A DNA stretch of 37,153 nucleotides, taken from contig NZ_NRRG01000049.1 in assembly GCF_016583575.1 (NCBI RefSeq), positions 1 through 37,153 of the forward strand, given 5' to 3'. Of the stretch, positions 7,319 through 15,305 are shown piece by piece (positions within the stretch are counted from its first letter, which is position 1; every line of letters begins with the position of its first letter). Below the pieces are notes generated by a model. The model saw nothing but the letters and a program-made list of their open reading frames with translations, made no database searches and was not told the DNA's origin. The translations under genes were made by a program, and so were the position numbers. This DNA is from Thiocystis violacea (GTDB taxonomy: Bacteria > Pseudomonadota > Gammaproteobacteria > Chromatiales > Chromatiaceae).

Positions 7319-9253
7319 ATGTACTCGATCAGCTTCCTCATCGGTTTTTCCCTGCTCGCGGGATTCGCGGTCGCCGCGTCTCCGGATGTCGAGACCCGTT
7401 CACGCCGTGTGCGACTCTCCGCGTCGGTCATCGCGTTGGCCTCGGTCCTTCTGGCCCTGTTTCATCTCGCCTCCGGACCTGAATTCTTTGCCCTGAGCCC
7501 TGGTGTCCTGCACGTCCTCGACTGGATGTTCACCATCGGCGGCGTCGGGCTGGCGCTCGTCCTGCTCTATTTCTGCCGGCGCATCGTGGCGCGGGAGTGG
7601 TACATCCCGGTGCTCGTCGTGCTCCAGACCGGGCTGATGTTGAGCGCCGAGTTTGCCGAAGTGACCCCCGAGGTCGCGCATCCCTTCTATATCGACAGCT
7701 TCACCGTGCTCATGACCCTGATCGTGGGCGTGGTGGGCGGGCTGATCTGCATCCATGCCATTCGCTACATGCAGGATTATCACGCGCATGAGAAGACGGT
7801 GCCGAACCGGCAGGCCGCCTTCTATTTCATGCTGTTCCTCTTCCTGGCCTCGATGTTCGGCATCGTCTTCTCCAATCATCTCCTCTGGCTGTTCTTCTTC
7901 TGGGAGGTGACGACGCTCTGTTCCTTCTGGCTGATCGCCTACTCGGGGACGGACGAGGCGGTCCGCAACGGCTTTCGCGCGCTGGGACTCAATCTGATCG
8001 GCGGCGTCTCCTTCGCGGCGGCGATCGCCTGGCTGACCTTCGGGCCTGGGTTGCATACCTGGGAATTGGACCAGCTCATCGCCGCGGGCAGCGCCATGGC
8101 CCTGATTCCGGCCGTGCTGATCGCGGTGGCGGGGCTGGCCAAGTCGGCGCAGTTGCCTTTTTCGTCCTGGCTGCTGGGGGCCATGGTCGCGCCGACGCCC
8201 GTCTCCGCCCTGCTGCATTCGAGCACCATGGTCAAGGCGGGCGTCTTCCTGCTGGTGAAACTGTCGCCGGTCTTTTATGACACCTACGCGGGTCTGCTGC
8301 TGTCGCTCATCGGCGGCGTGACCTTCCTGGTGACCTCGCTGGTCGCGGTCAATCAGCGCAACGCTAAGCTGGTGCTGGCCTATTCGACTATCGCCAACCT
8401 GGGTCTGATTGTCATGTGCGCGGGAGTCGGCACGGCCGGGGCCATGTGGGCGGCGATCCTGCTGATTCTGTTCCACGCGGTGGCCAAGGCGCTGATGTTC
8501 CTCGCCGTGGGCACCACCGAGCATCTGATCGGCAGTCGCGATATCGAGGACATGGAAGGGCTGGTCTACCGGCGTCCGGCGATGGCCGCCATGATGCTGG
8601 TCGGCATCCTGGGCATGTTCCTGGCCCCCTTCGGGATGCTCTTGAGCAAATACACCAGTTTCCAGGCGTTCCTGAGCATGGATGTGATGCTGGGCGATGG
8701 CCTGATGCTGGCAACCATCCTGGCCTTCGGCAGCGCCCCGACGCTCTTCTTCTGGAGTAAATGGATGGGCAAGCTGGTGGCCATGCCGCGCCGCTTACCG
8801 CCAGGCACGGATCCGATCCCGCGTGACGAGGCGATCGCGCTGGTATCCCTGACCCTGATCACCTATGTGGCCTGCGCGCTCTTCCCGCTGGCCGATAAGG
8901 TCTTTGTCATCCCCTATACCGACTATCTGGGCGCCCTGGGGCTGATTCCGGTCGTCGCGGCGAGCATTCCCTGGGACAACATCGCCATCATGAGCCTGAT
9001 GTTGGCCGGTCTCTTTCTGATGCCGCTGGCCTTCTGGCTGCGACCGCCGCGACACGCGGAGGTGAGCGGTTATCTGAGCGGCGCGAACGTGTCCGGGAGC
9101 GCCTCCTATCGCGGGGCCATGGGCGTCGAGCGGGTCGTCGAGAGCCGGGGCTACTATCTGTCGGGCTTCATCCGTGAGGACATCATGATGCGCTATGGAA
9201 TGCTCGGGGCCGGCGTGCTGATCGTCGTGATGGTGGGAGGGGTCGCACTGTGA
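7319..9253 (+). CDS. echA: Ech hydrogenase subunit A (NuoL/Mrp-type ion-translocating membrane subunit)
   Basis: A 644-aa polytopic membrane protein of the complex I NuoL/M/N and Mrp antiporter family. It forms the proton- (or sodium-) pumping arm of the energy-converting hydrogenase. The core carries the family signature AGLAKSAQLPFSSWLLGAMV followed by APTPVSALLHSSTMVKAGVF, including the key Lys and the PTPVSALLH motif. The segment LLWLFFFWEVTTLCSFWLIA holds the conserved membrane Glu. The length is like EchA, without the long lateral helix of NuoL. The frame stays open upstream to 7202, but the ATG at 7319 was chosen: AAGGAG lies 7 nt before it and a membrane helix starts at once (YSISFLIGFSLLAGFAV). 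It is the first gene of the operon and overlaps echB by 4 bp. Confidence 0.85.
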   Translation: MYSISFLIGFSLLAGFAVAASPDVETRSRRVRLSASVIALASVLLALFHLASGPEFFALSPGVLHVLDWMFTIGGVGLALVLLYFCRRIVAREWYIPVLVVLQTGLMLSAEFAEVTPEVAHPFYIDSFTVLMTLIVGVVGGLICIHAIRYMQDYHAHEKTVPNRQAAFYFMLFLFLASMFGIVFSNHLLWLFFFWEVTTLCSFWLIAYSGTDEAVRNGFRALGLNLIGGVSFAAAIAWLTFGPGLHTWELDQLIAAGSAMALIPAVLIAVAGLAKSAQLPFSSWLLGAMVAPTPVSALLHSSTMVKAGVFLLVKLSPVFYDTYAGLLLSLIGGVTFLVTSLVAVNQRNAKLVLAYSTIANLGLIVMCAGVGTAGAMWAAILLILFHAVAKALMFLAVGTTEHLIGSRDIEDMEGLVYRRPAMAAMMLVGILGMFLAPFGMLLSKYTSFQAFLSMDVMLGDGLMLATILAFGSAPTLFFWSKWMGKLVAMPRRLPPGTDPIPRDEAIALVSLTLITYVACALFPLADKVFVIPYTDYLGALGLIPVVAASIPWDNIAIMSLMLAGLFLMPLAFWLRPPRHAEVSGYLSGANVSGSASYRGAMGVERVVESRGYYLSGFIREDIMMRYGMLGAGVLIVVMVGGVAL

Positions 9254-10110
9254 ATACGCCTACCTGGTTGCTCGCGTTCGGTTTCATCCTGCTGGGTCCA
9301 CTGGTCGGCGCGCTGCTCGCCGGCCTCGACCGTCGGCTGACGGCGCGGATGCAGTCGCGGCAGGGTCCGCCGCTGCTGCAACCCATCTACGATGTCCTCA
9401 AGCTGTTCGAAAAGGACACCCTGGTGGTGACGGGGCTCCAGACGCTCTATCTCTGGGGTTTCCTCTTTTTCATGGTGGTCTCGGGTTTCATCATCTTCCT
9501 GGGCGGCGATCTGCTGCTGAGCGTCTTCGCGCTCACGGTATCGGGGATTTTTCTCTGTCTCGCCGCCTACTCGACCAACTCGCCCTACAGCAACGTCGGC
9601 TCCTCGCGCGAGCTGATGCTGATGATGGCCTACGAGCCGATGCTGATCCTGGTGCCGCTCGGCTTCTATCTGGTGGCGGACAGCTTCCGTGTCTCCGACA
9701 TCGTGGCGGGCAGTCCCTGGCAGGTGCTGCAACTGTCCGGAATCCTGATCGGCTTCCTGTTCGTGCTGACCATCAAGCTGCGCAAGTCGCCCTTCGATCT
9801 CAGTTCCTCGCACCACGGTCATCAGGAACTGGTCAAGGGCATCACGACCGATTTCTCGGGGAGCGACCTGGCGCTGGTGGAGATCGCCCATTGGTACGAG
9901 AACACCATCCTGCTGGCCTGGCTCTATCTGTTCTTCGCCCCGCTCGGGCTGGCGGTGGCCTTACCCCTGGCTTTCGTGCTCTTTTTCGCCGAGGTTCTGG
10001 TGGACAATACCCACGCCCGCCTCAAGTGGTCCAGTACGCTCAAGGCGTCCTGGTTGGTCACGATCGTCTTCGGCGTGACCAACCTCATGCTTCTTCCACT
10101 GATGACCTGA
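9250..10110 (+). CDS. echB: Ech hydrogenase subunit B (NuoH-like membrane anchor)
   Basis: A 286-aa protein with about eight hydrophobic segments, homologous to NuoH/HyfC/HycD. It anchors the hydrogenase module to the membrane and connects it to the ion pump. Family features: LLGPLVGALLAGLDRRLTAR followed by MQSRQGPPLLQPIYDVLKLF and EKDT near the N-terminus, and in the second half KLRKSPFDLSSSHHGHQELV and GITTDFSGSDLALVEIAHWY. The start is GTG at 9250 in a GTGA overlap with the echA stop, implying translational coupling. echC starts 4 bp after its stop. Confidence 0.9.
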   Translation: MNTPTWLLAFGFILLGPLVGALLAGLDRRLTARMQSRQGPPLLQPIYDVLKLFEKDTLVVTGLQTLYLWGFLFFMVVSGFIIFLGGDLLLSVFALTVSGIFLCLAAYSTNSPYSNVGSSRELMLMMAYEPMLILVPLGFYLVADSFRVSDIVAGSPWQVLQLSGILIGFLFVLTIKLRKSPFDLSSSHHGHQELVKGITTDFSGSDLALVEIAHWYENTILLAWLYLFFAPLGLAVALPLAFVLFFAEVLVDNTHARLKWSSTLKASWLVTIVFGVTNLMLLPLMT

Positions 10111-10114
10111 CATC

Positions 10115-10564
10115 ATGAGCTTCCTGAAAAAATCTCCCTGGGTTCTCCATTACGCGGCGACGAGCTGCAATGGCTGCGATATCGAGCTGCTGGCCTGTCT
10201 GACGCCGACCTACGACGTGGAGCGGTTCGGGATCGTCAACACCGGCAACCCCAAGCACGCGGACATCTTCCTGGTCACCGGCTCGGTGAACGAGGAGTCG
10301 CGCAAGGTGGTCGAAAATCTCTATGCCCAGATGCCGGACCCCAAGGTGGTGGTCGCGATCGGCGCCTGCGCCCTGAGCGGCGGCATCTTCCGCGATGCCT
10401 ACAACGTCTATGGCGGCATCGATAAGGTGATCCCGGTCGATGTCTACGTACCCGGCTGCGCGGCGCGCCCGGAGAGCATCATCGACGGGATCGTCAAGGC
10501 GCTCGACATCCTGGAGGAGCGGGCCAAGGAGCGTAAACGTCAACGTAAGGTGGTACCGGCATGA
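10115..10564 (+). CDS. echC: Ech hydrogenase small subunit C (NuoB-like, [4Fe-4S])
   Basis: A 149-aa protein of the NuoB/small hydrogenase subunit type, only the Fe-S part as in all group 4 enzymes. Four cysteines fit the proximal [4Fe-4S] cluster: C18 and C21 (TSCNGCDIE), C85 (AIGACALSGG) and C115 (YVPGCAARPE). It passes electrons between the EchF clusters and the Ni-Fe centre of EchE. No twin-arginine signal is present, so the enzyme faces the cytoplasm. Its stop overlaps the echD start (ATGA). Confidence 0.92.
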   Translation: MSFLKKSPWVLHYAATSCNGCDIELLACLTPTYDVERFGIVNTGNPKHADIFLVTGSVNEESRKVVENLYAQMPDPKVVVAIGACALSGGIFRDAYNVYGGIDKVIPVDVYVPGCAARPESIIDGIVKALDILEERAKERKRQRKVVPA

Positions 10565-11001
10565 GTCTCGACGAGCCTTTCAACGATCTTCCGCTCGATC
10601 AATGGGTGTCGACGGCGGAACGCCATCGCGCCGATGGAGCCCGACTGGTGCAGATGACCGGCACCGCGCGCGGGGACCATTTCGAGATCATGATCAGCTA
10701 CGACAAGGATTATCGCTGCGCCAACTACCGCACGCGGATTCCACGCGACCAGCCGGAGCTGCCCAGTCTCAGCGGTGTCTTCCTGGCCGCCTTCACCTAC
10801 GAGAACGAGCTCAAGGATCTGTTCGGTATTTCCGTGCCGGGGCTGGCGGTGGATTACGGCGGCAACTTCCTGCGCACCAAGACCAAGATCCCCTTCTCGG
10901 GCGACGTGACCATCAAGAAGGAAAAACCGAAGAAACCGTCGGCGGCCCGCAAGGAGGCCAAGCCCGCGAACGCCTCGGACACATCCGGCCCGGAGGTCTG
11001 A
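10561..11001 (+). CDS. echD: Ech hydrogenase subunit D (NuoC-like)
   Basis: A 146-aa soluble protein like NuoC and the N-terminal part of HycE. The recognisable core is LPSLSGVFLAAFTYENELKD followed by LFGISVPGLAVDY, matching the ENELKDLFGI pattern of Ech/Coo subunits. The end (residues about 118-146) is a Lys/Ala/Pro-rich tail (KKEKPKKPSAARKEAKPA), low complexity and probably disordered. Start ATG 10561 overlaps the echC stop. A strong site (cggagg, 10991-10996) near its end serves echE. Confidence 0.88.
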   Translation: MSLDEPFNDLPLDQWVSTAERHRADGARLVQMTGTARGDHFEIMISYDKDYRCANYRTRIPRDQPELPSLSGVFLAAFTYENELKDLFGISVPGLAVDYGGNFLRTKTKIPFSGDVTIKKEKPKKPSAARKEAKPANASDTSGPEV

Positions 11002-11004
11002 TCC

Positions 11005-12087
11005 ATGTCGAATACCACCATCATCCCATTCGGCCCCCAGCATCCGGTGCTGCCCGAGCCCATTCACCTGGATCTGGAACTCGACGACGAACGGGTCGTT
11101 CAGGCGCTGCCCTCGATCGGCTATGTCCATCGCGGTCTGGAGCTGCTGGCCGAGCGCCATGACTTCATCGAAATGGCCAATGTCGCGGAGCGGATCTGCG
11201 GCATTTGCAGCTTCATCCACGGTCAGGGCTACTGCCAGGCCATCGAGCAATTGATGGGCGTCGAAGCCCCGCCGCGGGCCGTCTATCTGCGCACCGTCTG
11301 GGGCGAGATCTCGCGTATTCAGAGCCATATCCTCTGGCTGGGTCTGTCCGCCGACGCCCTCGGCTTCGAGAGCCTCTTCCAGCACAGTTGGCGCATCCGC
11401 GAGATGCTGGTCGACATCATCGAGGAGACCACCGGCGGGCGGGTCATCTTCGGCGTCTGCAAGGTCGGAGGCATTCGCAAGGATGTCAACGACGAGACGC
11501 TGCGCTCGGTGCGGCGGCGCATCGGCGAGATCCGGAGCGCCTTCGACGAGATCGCCAACATCTTCCGGCAAGACGCCACGGTCAAGAAACGCACCGTCGG
11601 CGTCGGTGTCCTGAGCGCCGAGGACGCCCATGCGCTGGGCGCCGTGGGTCCGGTGCTGCGCGGAAGCGGGATCGCGCGCGATATGCGCCAGCTCGGTTAC
11701 GCCGCCTTCGGCGATCTGGACTGGGAGCCGGTGGTCGAGCAGGCCGGCGACTGTTATGCCCGCTGCATCGTGCGGGTGCGCGAGGTCGATCAGTCGTTCG
11801 ATCTCATCACCCAGTGTCTCGATCGGATGCCCGCGGGCGAGATCAGTGTCTCGGTCAAGGGCAAGCGGCCGACCGGCGAGGCGATGTTCCGGCTGGAGCA
11901 GCCGCGCGGCGAGGTCTGCTACTACTTCAGCGCCAACGGCCAGAAGAATCTGGAGCGCTTCCGGGTGCGCACGCCCACCTTCGCCAACATCGCGCCGCTC
12001 GTGCATATGCTCAAGGGCTGCGAGCTGGCCGACGTGCCGGTCATCGTGCTGACCATCGATCCCTGTGTGAGCTGCAACGAGAGATAA
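11005..12087 (+). CDS. echE: Ech hydrogenase large subunit E ([NiFe] catalytic subunit)
   Basis: A 360-aa NuoD-like catalytic subunit that evolves or oxidises H2. All four Ni-Fe ligands are present: C65 and C68 in ERICGICSFIHG, with H72, and C354 and C357 in TIDPCVSCNER at the very end. NuoD of complex I lacks these, so this is a hydrogenase. The N-terminus FGPQHPVLPEPIHLDLELDD is typical of group 4. The protein ends at the Arg of DPCxxCxxR. It therefore lacks the C-terminal peptide that maturation endopeptidases remove in most [NiFe] enzymes, as I recall also for other Ech/Coo large subunits. Hyp maturation genes are not in this window and must be elsewhere. Confidence 0.95.
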   Translation: MSNTTIIPFGPQHPVLPEPIHLDLELDDERVVQALPSIGYVHRGLELLAERHDFIEMANVAERICGICSFIHGQGYCQAIEQLMGVEAPPRAVYLRTVWGEISRIQSHILWLGLSADALGFESLFQHSWRIREMLVDIIEETTGGRVIFGVCKVGGIRKDVNDETLRSVRRRIGEIRSAFDEIANIFRQDATVKKRTVGVGVLSAEDAHALGAVGPVLRGSGIARDMRQLGYAAFGDLDWEPVVEQAGDCYARCIVRVREVDQSFDLITQCLDRMPAGEISVSVKGKRPTGEAMFRLEQPRGEVCYYFSANGQKNLERFRVRTPTFANIAPLVHMLKGCELADVPVIVLTIDPCVSCNER

Positions 12088-12091
12088 CGCC

Positions 12092-12472
12092 ATGTCCTGG
12101 TCCTGGTTCCGCATTTCATCGCTGGTGACGAGGAGCGCCCTCGCCAAGCCGGCGACCCGGCTCTATCCGTTCGAGAAGCGCAAGCCCTACGCCAAGACGC
12201 GCGGTCATATCAAGTTCAAGATCAACGATTGCACCTTCTGCACCATCTGCGCCACGAAATGTCCGACGGATGCCATCGTCGCCAGCAAGAACGACAAGAC
12301 CTGGGCCATCGACCACAGTCTCTGCATCCTCTGCGGCAACTGTGTCACGGATTGTCGCGAAGGCTGTATCAAGCTCAGCCCCCAACCCTGGCCACCGATG
12401 CTGACCAAGGAGGTGTTGACCTTCCGCAAGGATTACGGCGAGCCGCCGCCGGCCATCATCATGCCGCGATAA
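12092..12472 (+). CDS. echF: Ech hydrogenase subunit F (NuoI-like, two [4Fe-4S] clusters)
   Basis: A 126-aa polyferredoxin subunit. Two CxxCxxCxxxC motifs are seen: C47-C50-C53-C57 (NDCTFCTICATKCPTD) and C78-C81-C84-C88 (LCILCGNCVTDC), with one extra Cys at 92. It is the likely docking subunit for soluble ferredoxin, and hands electrons to EchC. The N-terminal 40 residues are basic and partly amphipathic, suiting contact with the membrane part. It starts 4 bp after echE and is the last gene of the operon. No strong hairpin directly follows the stop. Confidence 0.92.
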   Translation: MSWSWFRISSLVTRSALAKPATRLYPFEKRKPYAKTRGHIKFKINDCTFCTICATKCPTDAIVASKNDKTWAIDHSLCILCGNCVTDCREGCIKLSPQPWPPMLTKEVLTFRKDYGEPPPAIIMPR

Positions 12473-13157
12473 GCGGTCCGCCCCGAGATCCCCGCGCTCC
12501 ACGCCGGTCGGGCTCGACGGATCCGCGCGAAGCGGATGCGTCTGGTCTTGGCCGGGCGCCCGTGTTTGGGCTGGCCTAGGCCTCCTGTGCCTGGCGCTGG
12601 CGGGATGCTCCGATCGCTGAGGGGTTGTCGGATTCCGTGTAGGCGCGATACGGTCGAGCCTGCCGACAGTCCGATGACGACGCCGCGTGAATCCGCGTCA
12701 CAAGGCGACGCGACCGGCTTTTCCCTCGCCTCGACTCGACCTCTCCGCTGGTGAGCGCCGGACTTTGAGCCGTACCGACTCAATAGAAACAATTTAGGAA
12801 TATTCAGGCTTGGCCCGAACGCCCGAGGCGGGCGCCGCCGATCCGCGTCAGGCTTCCGGCCGCTCTCGCGGTGTCGATATCAAGTAATTGATTGGCAAGG
12901 GACATTCCTGATCCATGCGCCGGGCCAGAAACATCCTCGCCCAGGCTCACTGGCGTTGAGGCAAGAGTGTGACCTCCGTCACGGACAAGCGCCCTTGAGA
13001 AAACGCGGATACGGAAAAAAAACGACAGGGCCTTTATGGTAAAGTTCCGTGCCCTTTTGGCGGCTGGTCGGTTCGTCCGCTGCTGTATCCCGACGTTGCG
13101 ATTGCCGCCTTATTCGATCGGCTCACACCAACGAAAACCCGTAACGGGGGGATCCTA
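12473..13157. other. Long intergenic region between echF and hppA
   Basis: 685 bp, the longest gap in the window. No gene could be supported; short open frames lack ribosome binding sites and family resemblance. It contains an AT-rich patch (about 12779-12810), a CRP-like palindrome (12968-12983), an A-tract (about 13015-13022) and TATGGT (13035-13040), which could be the hppA -10 box. The length and the palindrome suggest regulated expression of hppA separate from ech, or an unrecognised small RNA. Confidence 0.55.
12968..12983. promoter_or_regulatory. CRP/Vfr-like site upstream of hppA
   Basis: TGTGA-cctccg-TCACG: the left half is a perfect CRP half-site, and the right half matches TCAC of TCACA with the correct 6-bp spacer. 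If the TATGGT at 13035-13040 is the -10 box, the site centres near -71.5, a classical activating position. FNR-type sites (TTGAT-N4-ATCAA) fit less well. The effector in this organism is unknown. Confidence 0.45.
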
Positions 13158-15194
13158 ATGTCAATAGAGTTTGTCCTTTGGCTCGCAATCAGCTCCGGGG
13201 GCCTGGCCGTGATTTTCGGCATGGTCGTCGTCGGCTGGATCATTTCGCAACCCGCTGGTTCGGAGCGCATGCAGGAAATCGCCGCGGCGATTCAGGCCGG
13301 CGCCCGGGCTTATCTCAACCGGCAGTACGCCACCATCGGTATGGTCGGGGCCGTGCTCTTCGTCGTCCTCTGGCTGATGCTGGGTCTGGCGACGGCTGGC
13401 GGATTCGCGATCGGCGCCATTCTCTCGGGTCTGGCCGGCTACATCGGCATGAATGTGTCGGTCCGCGCCAACGTCCGCACGGCCCAGGCCGCGACGGTCA
13501 ATCTGGAGTCCGCGCTGGCCATCGCCTTTCGCGGCGGTGCCGTGACCGGCATGCTGGTGGTCGGGCTGGGCATGCTCGGCGTGGCGGGCTATTTCGCCTT
13601 CCTGGGCGCCGATCAAGAGGCGCTGCATGCCCTGATCGGTCTGGCCTTCGGCGGATCCCTCATCTCCATCTTCGCCCGACTGGGCGGCGGTATCTTCACC
13701 AAGGGCGCGGACGTGGGCGCTGACTTGGTGGGCAAGGTCGAGGCCGGCATTCCGGAGGACGATCCGCGCAACCCGGCGGTCATCGCCGACAACGTTGGTG
13801 ATAACGTCGGCGATTGCGCCGGCATGGCGGCCGACCTCTTCGAGACCTACGCGGTCACCATCATCGCCACCATGGTCCTCGGCGGCCTCATGTTCAAAGG
13901 GGCCGATGGCGCCCTGGACATGGATTACATCATGTACCCGCTCGCGCTGGGCGCGGTGTCCATCATCGCCTCCATCGTCGGTGCCTTTTTCGTCAAGGCC
14001 AACGAGGGCGGCAAGATCATGAACGCCCTCTATCGCGGCACGGCGGTCGCGGGCGGCCTGGCGTTCATCTTCTTCGCCATCGTGACCGCCTTCATCATGG
14101 GCGATCACTTCTTCCCCATGCTCTTCTGCGCCCTTGTCGGTCTGGGCTTGACCGCGGCCCTGATGCTCATCACCGAGTATTACACCGCGACCGAGTTCAA
14201 GCCGGTCCGCTACGTCGCCGAGGCGTCCCAGACCGGTCACGCCACCAATGTGATCGCCGGTCTCGCCATCTCCATGAAGTCCACCGCCCTGCCGGTGCTC
14301 GCCGTCTGCGTCGCGATCTGGGCCTCCTACCTCGCCGCCGATCTTTACGGCATCGCCATCGCGGCCACCGCCATGCTCTCGATGGCCGGCATGATCGTCG
14401 CGCTCGACGCCTACGGTCCCATCACCGACAACGCCGGCGGCATCGCCGAGATGTCCGGCCTGCCCAGCGACGTGCGCAAGATCACGGACGCCCTGGACGC
14501 GGTCGGCAATACCACCAAGGCGGTGACCAAGGGTTACGCCATCGGCTCCGCCGGTCTGGCCGCGCTGGTGCTCTTCGCGGACTACACCCACAACCTGGAG
14601 GCGGTCGGCAAGGCCCAGGAGTTCATGCTCTCCGATCCCGCCGTCATCATCGGTCTCTTCATCGGTGGCATGGTGCCCTATCTGTTCGGGGCCATGGCGA
14701 TGGAGGCGGTCGGTCGCGCCGCCAGCTCGGTGGTCATCGAGGTGCGCCGTCAGTTCAAGGAAATCAAGGGCATCATGGAAGGCACGGCCAAGCCCGATTA
14801 CTCGCGCGCCGTCGACCTGCTGACCCGCGCGGCCATCAAGGAGATGATCATCCCCTCGCTGCTGCCGATCCTGGTCCCGGTCGCGGTCGCCTTCGGCATG
14901 AACATCCTCATGGGTGACGGCGCCGGCATCCGCGCGCTCGGCGGCATGCTGATCGGAACCATCGTCACGGGTCTGTTCGTCGCCATCTCCATGTGCACCG
15001 GCGGCGGCGCCTGGGACAACGCCAAGAAGTATGTCGAGGAAGGCAACTTCGGCGGCAAGGGTTCGGAAACGCACCGCGCCGCCGTCACGGGCGACACCGT
15101 CGGCGACCCCTACAAGGACACCGCCGGCCCAGCGATCAACCCGCTGATCAAGATCATGAACATCGTGGCCCTGTTGCTGGTCCCCCTGCTCTGA
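13158..15194 (+). CDS. hppA: K+-independent H+-translocating membrane pyrophosphatase
   Basis: A 678-aa integral membrane enzyme with about 16 hydrophobic segments. It couples PPi hydrolysis (or synthesis) to proton pumping. Family motifs: the substrate site [20 protein letters not shown] (211-230), [20 protein letters not shown] (about 176-195), [16 protein letters not shown] (417-432) and, near the end, [20 protein letters not shown]. At 450-459 the sequence [10 protein letters not shown] carries Lys454 and Thr457, which mark the K+-independent subfamily (Ala/Gly in K+-dependent forms). Start ATG 13158 follows a G-rich stretch. In purple bacteria this enzyme conserves energy from biosynthetic PPi or acts as a light-driven PPi synthase. 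It is monocistronic, and a perfect hairpin follows. Confidence 0.96.
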   Translation: MSIEFVLWLAISSGGLAVIFGMVVVGWIISQPAGSERMQEIAAAIQAGARAYLNRQYATIGMVGAVLFVVLWLMLGLATAGGFAIGAILSGLAGYIGMNVSVRANVRTAQAATVNLESALAIAFRGGAVTGMLVVGLGMLGVAGYFAFLGADQEALHALIGLAFGGSLISIFARLGGGIFTKGADVGADLVGKVEAGIPEDDPRNPAVIADNVGDNVGDCAGMAADLFETYAVTIIATMVLGGLMFKGADGALDMDYIMYPLALGAVSIIASIVGAFFVKANEGGKIMNALYRGTAVAGGLAFIFFAIVTAFIMGDHFFPMLFCALVGLGLTAALMLITEYYTATEFKPVRYVAEASQTGHATNVIAGLAISMKSTALPVLAVCVAIWASYLAADLYGIAIAATAMLSMAGMIVALDAYGPITDNAGGIAEMSGLPSDVRKITDALDAVGNTTKAVTKGYAIGSAGLAALVLFADYTHNLEAVGKAQEFMLSDPAVIIGLFIGGMVPYLFGAMAMEAVGRAASSVVIEVRRQFKEIKGIMEGTAKPDYSRAVDLLTRAAIKEMIIPSLLPILVPVAVAFGMNILMGDGAGIRALGGMLIGTIVTGLFVAISMCTGGGAWDNAKKYVEEGNFGGKGSETHRAAVTGDTVGDPYKDTAGPAINPLIKIMNIVALLLVPLL

Positions 15195-15230
15195 TCTGGC
15201 GCGGCTAAAAGCCTGGGATGGGACGCCCGG

Positions 15231-15262
15231 GCCGTCCGACAGGAGACTCCCTGTCGGACGGC
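15231..15262 (+). terminator. Hairpin terminator after hppA
   Basis: Perfect 13-bp arms (GCCGTCCGACAGG / CCTGTCGGACGGC) around a 6-nt loop, 36 bp after the hppA stop. No U-run follows. Confidence 0.75.
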
Positions 15263-15273
15263 GACTGATCTAG

Positions 15274-15305
15274 GATCCCGCTATCCGACCCAGGATAGCG
15301 GGATC
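15274..15305 (-). terminator. Hairpin overlapping the yihY stop codon
   Basis: Perfect 13-bp arms (GATCCCGCTATCC / GGATAGCGGGATC) with loop gaccca, only 11 bp from the hppA hairpin. One arm includes two bases of the yihY stop codon on the minus strand, so each convergent gene appears to have its own terminator stem. Confidence 0.7.

Noticed and set aside
7319-12472. Reading this operon as complex I (Nuo) or hydrogenase-4/formate hydrogenlyase (Hyf/Hyc)
   Set aside because: EchE has both Cys-x-x-Cys Ni-Fe motifs, absent from NuoD. Only one antiporter-like subunit is present, without HyfDEF-type extra membrane genes or formate dehydrogenase. The NuoC-like and NuoD-like parts are separate genes, as in Ech.
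13161-15074. A 637-codon open frame antisense to hppA
   Set aside because: Shadow of the pyrophosphatase; extreme His/Asp/Gly content and no recognisable fold.
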